Both the position numbers and the translations under genes were made by a program. Below the pieces are notes generated by a model. That model was not told where the DNA came from. It did not search any database and saw nothing but the letters and a program-made list of their open reading frames with translations. A DNA stretch of 53,287 bases from Parachlorella kessleri (Eukaryota > Chlorophyta > Trebouxiophyceae > Chlorellales > Chlorellaceae), in NCBI GenBank assembly GCA_001598975.1, contig BBXU01001243.1, positions 1 through 53,287 of the forward strand. The letters are read 5' to 3'. Below are positions 52,501 through 53,287 of this stretch, piece after piece (positions within the stretch are counted from its first letter, which is position 1; each line of letters opens with the position of its first letter).

Positions 52501-53287
52501 CGCCGCAGGGCTGGTGGGTGGTAGGACTCAGCTGCTGCAGTGCAGCAGTCGGTCTTGAAAGTTTCAGGGCTTGTACGAGAGTCTTCCGTGCTCAACATAC
52601 CAGGGGTAAGTGGGGTTTTAAGCGGCAGGCTGGGGAGACGCCTACGAGCATGGTGAGGGTGCCCTGTGCTGTCTGGCACCTGGTGGTTGTCGGCAAGCGT
52701 TACAGTGGATGGGAAGTAAGATGCATGGTGGAAAGTATGATAGAGTAGGGTAACCGAGCTGGTTAGGAAGCCATCCCCTGCCAGCTGTGCTGCACGTCAG
52801 AGTTGCAGGCGTGGTGGCATGGCAGCATGCTGGTGCTCATTCAACTGGTACAGAGCTTGCTGCTGTATGTGGGCACGGCCTGCAGGGAGGCGTTCAACCA
52901 ACAGAGCCTGTATAACGCGTACGAGAAGCGGGCTGCGGCCATCCTGCCGAATGCTGAAGAGTACGAGGCAGCAAAAGCAGCTGATCCAGGTGAGGCGAGC
53001 TTCCTGGCCGGATCGTAGGGGGGCTGCTGGATTTATCGCTGCAATTGTGGGCTGGAGGTACCCTGGGGAGCTTGCAAGGCACGGCAGGGCAGCGCTAGAG
53101 TTAAAAATCAAGGAAGCGGAGGCTGTTAGCCTGGTTTCTTTCTGCCTGCGAAGGTGGATCCCACCGTCATTAGGCTGCAAGGGCGCAGACTGTGGCAGCA
53201 CAGCCAGCGAGCCCCCGGCTGCGCACCTAATCTGCTGCAAACCATATCACTTGATTATTGTGGTTTCATTAACCTGGGCATTGGCCC
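49556..53287 (+). CDS. Cyclophilin (PPIase) fused to SYF2 splicing factor, 3' end outside the window
   Basis: Exons: 49556-49674, 49918-50017, 50237-50426, 50629-50738, 50974-51054, 51396-51782, 51972-52103, 52398-52513 and 52886-52989; at least one more exon lies beyond the window. That is 446 codons so far, with all phases closing. The first 180 residues or so are a cyclophilin with a complete active site: [15 protein letters not shown] (Arg, Phe, Met, Gln), NGSQFFICT and [12 protein letters not shown] (Trp, His). A Lys/Glu-rich linker and an acidic Ala-rich stretch follow. Then the SYF2 domain: [73 protein letters not shown]2 is a component of the Prp19-associated (NTC) spliceosome complex, and several cyclophilins are also spliceosomal. 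The intron at 50018 begins GCAGGT (GC-AG type); only that donor keeps FMCQGGDF in frame. Confidence 0.92.

Noticed and set aside
1..53287. CRISPR array, integron, IS element or phage region
   Set aside because: No regularly spaced repeats, no transposase or integrase motif, and dense spliceosomal introns throughout.

Overview
The window looks like nuclear DNA of a green alga, most likely a coccoid core chlorophyte such as a trebouxiophyte; the class is an inference. The DNA is GC-rich. Genes are packed with short GT-AG introns of roughly 70-900 bp on both strands. Several genes are of plant type: ER-type ureidoglycine aminohydrolase, an NDX-like protein, plant-style PrimPol and MED4. I found no bacterial operon, rRNA, tRNA, CRISPR array or recognisable transposon. 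Exon models were joined by hand from reading frame, splice sites and intron phase. Where phases close across a whole gene I trust them; unresolved ends are stated.

Layout. 1-1664 (-): 5' part of a polynucleotide phosphorylase gene with a polyglutamine insert. 2118-3147 (+): PDCD5. 3688-6661 (+): (S)-ureidoglycine aminohydrolase. 7212-8322 and 9213-11967 (-): two secreted proteins built from a repeated eight-cysteine exon module, the second ending in an F5/8C (fucolectin-like) domain. 12251-14427 and 14987-17893 (+): two tandem subtilisin-like proteases. 18588-24634 (+): a 1565-residue Gln/Pro-rich coiled-coil protein of unknown function. 24941-about 29891 (-): an NDX (nodulin homeobox)-like protein with no homeodomain. 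30285-35932 (+): PrimPol with a very long low-complexity N-terminal region. 36258-37692 (+): Mediator subunit MED4. 37989-39163 (-): an RRM protein with polyQ. 39448-45873 (+): an HMT1/ABCB6-type half ABC transporter. 46553-47542 (-): a Gly-rich one-TM protein. 48485-49207 (-): LSM2. 49556-end (+): a cyclophilin-SYF2 fusion, cut by the window edge.

How the genes relate. The most system-like part is 7.2-17.9 kb: four genes for predicted secreted or extracellular proteins (two Cys-rich module proteins and two subtilases). The lectin-bearing gene and the first subtilase are divergent across 283 bp. This could be a cell-wall or extracellular-matrix remodelling set, but that is inference. Other genes sit head-to-head over short spacers that could be shared promoters: PNPase/PDCD5, NDX-like/PrimPol, RRM/ABC and LSM2/cyclophilin-SYF2. 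The last pair are both spliceosomal proteins. Other oddities are two probable GC-AG introns, a perfect 26-bp palindrome inside a protease exon, and an 80-bp tandem duplication that contains the ABC transporter stop codon.
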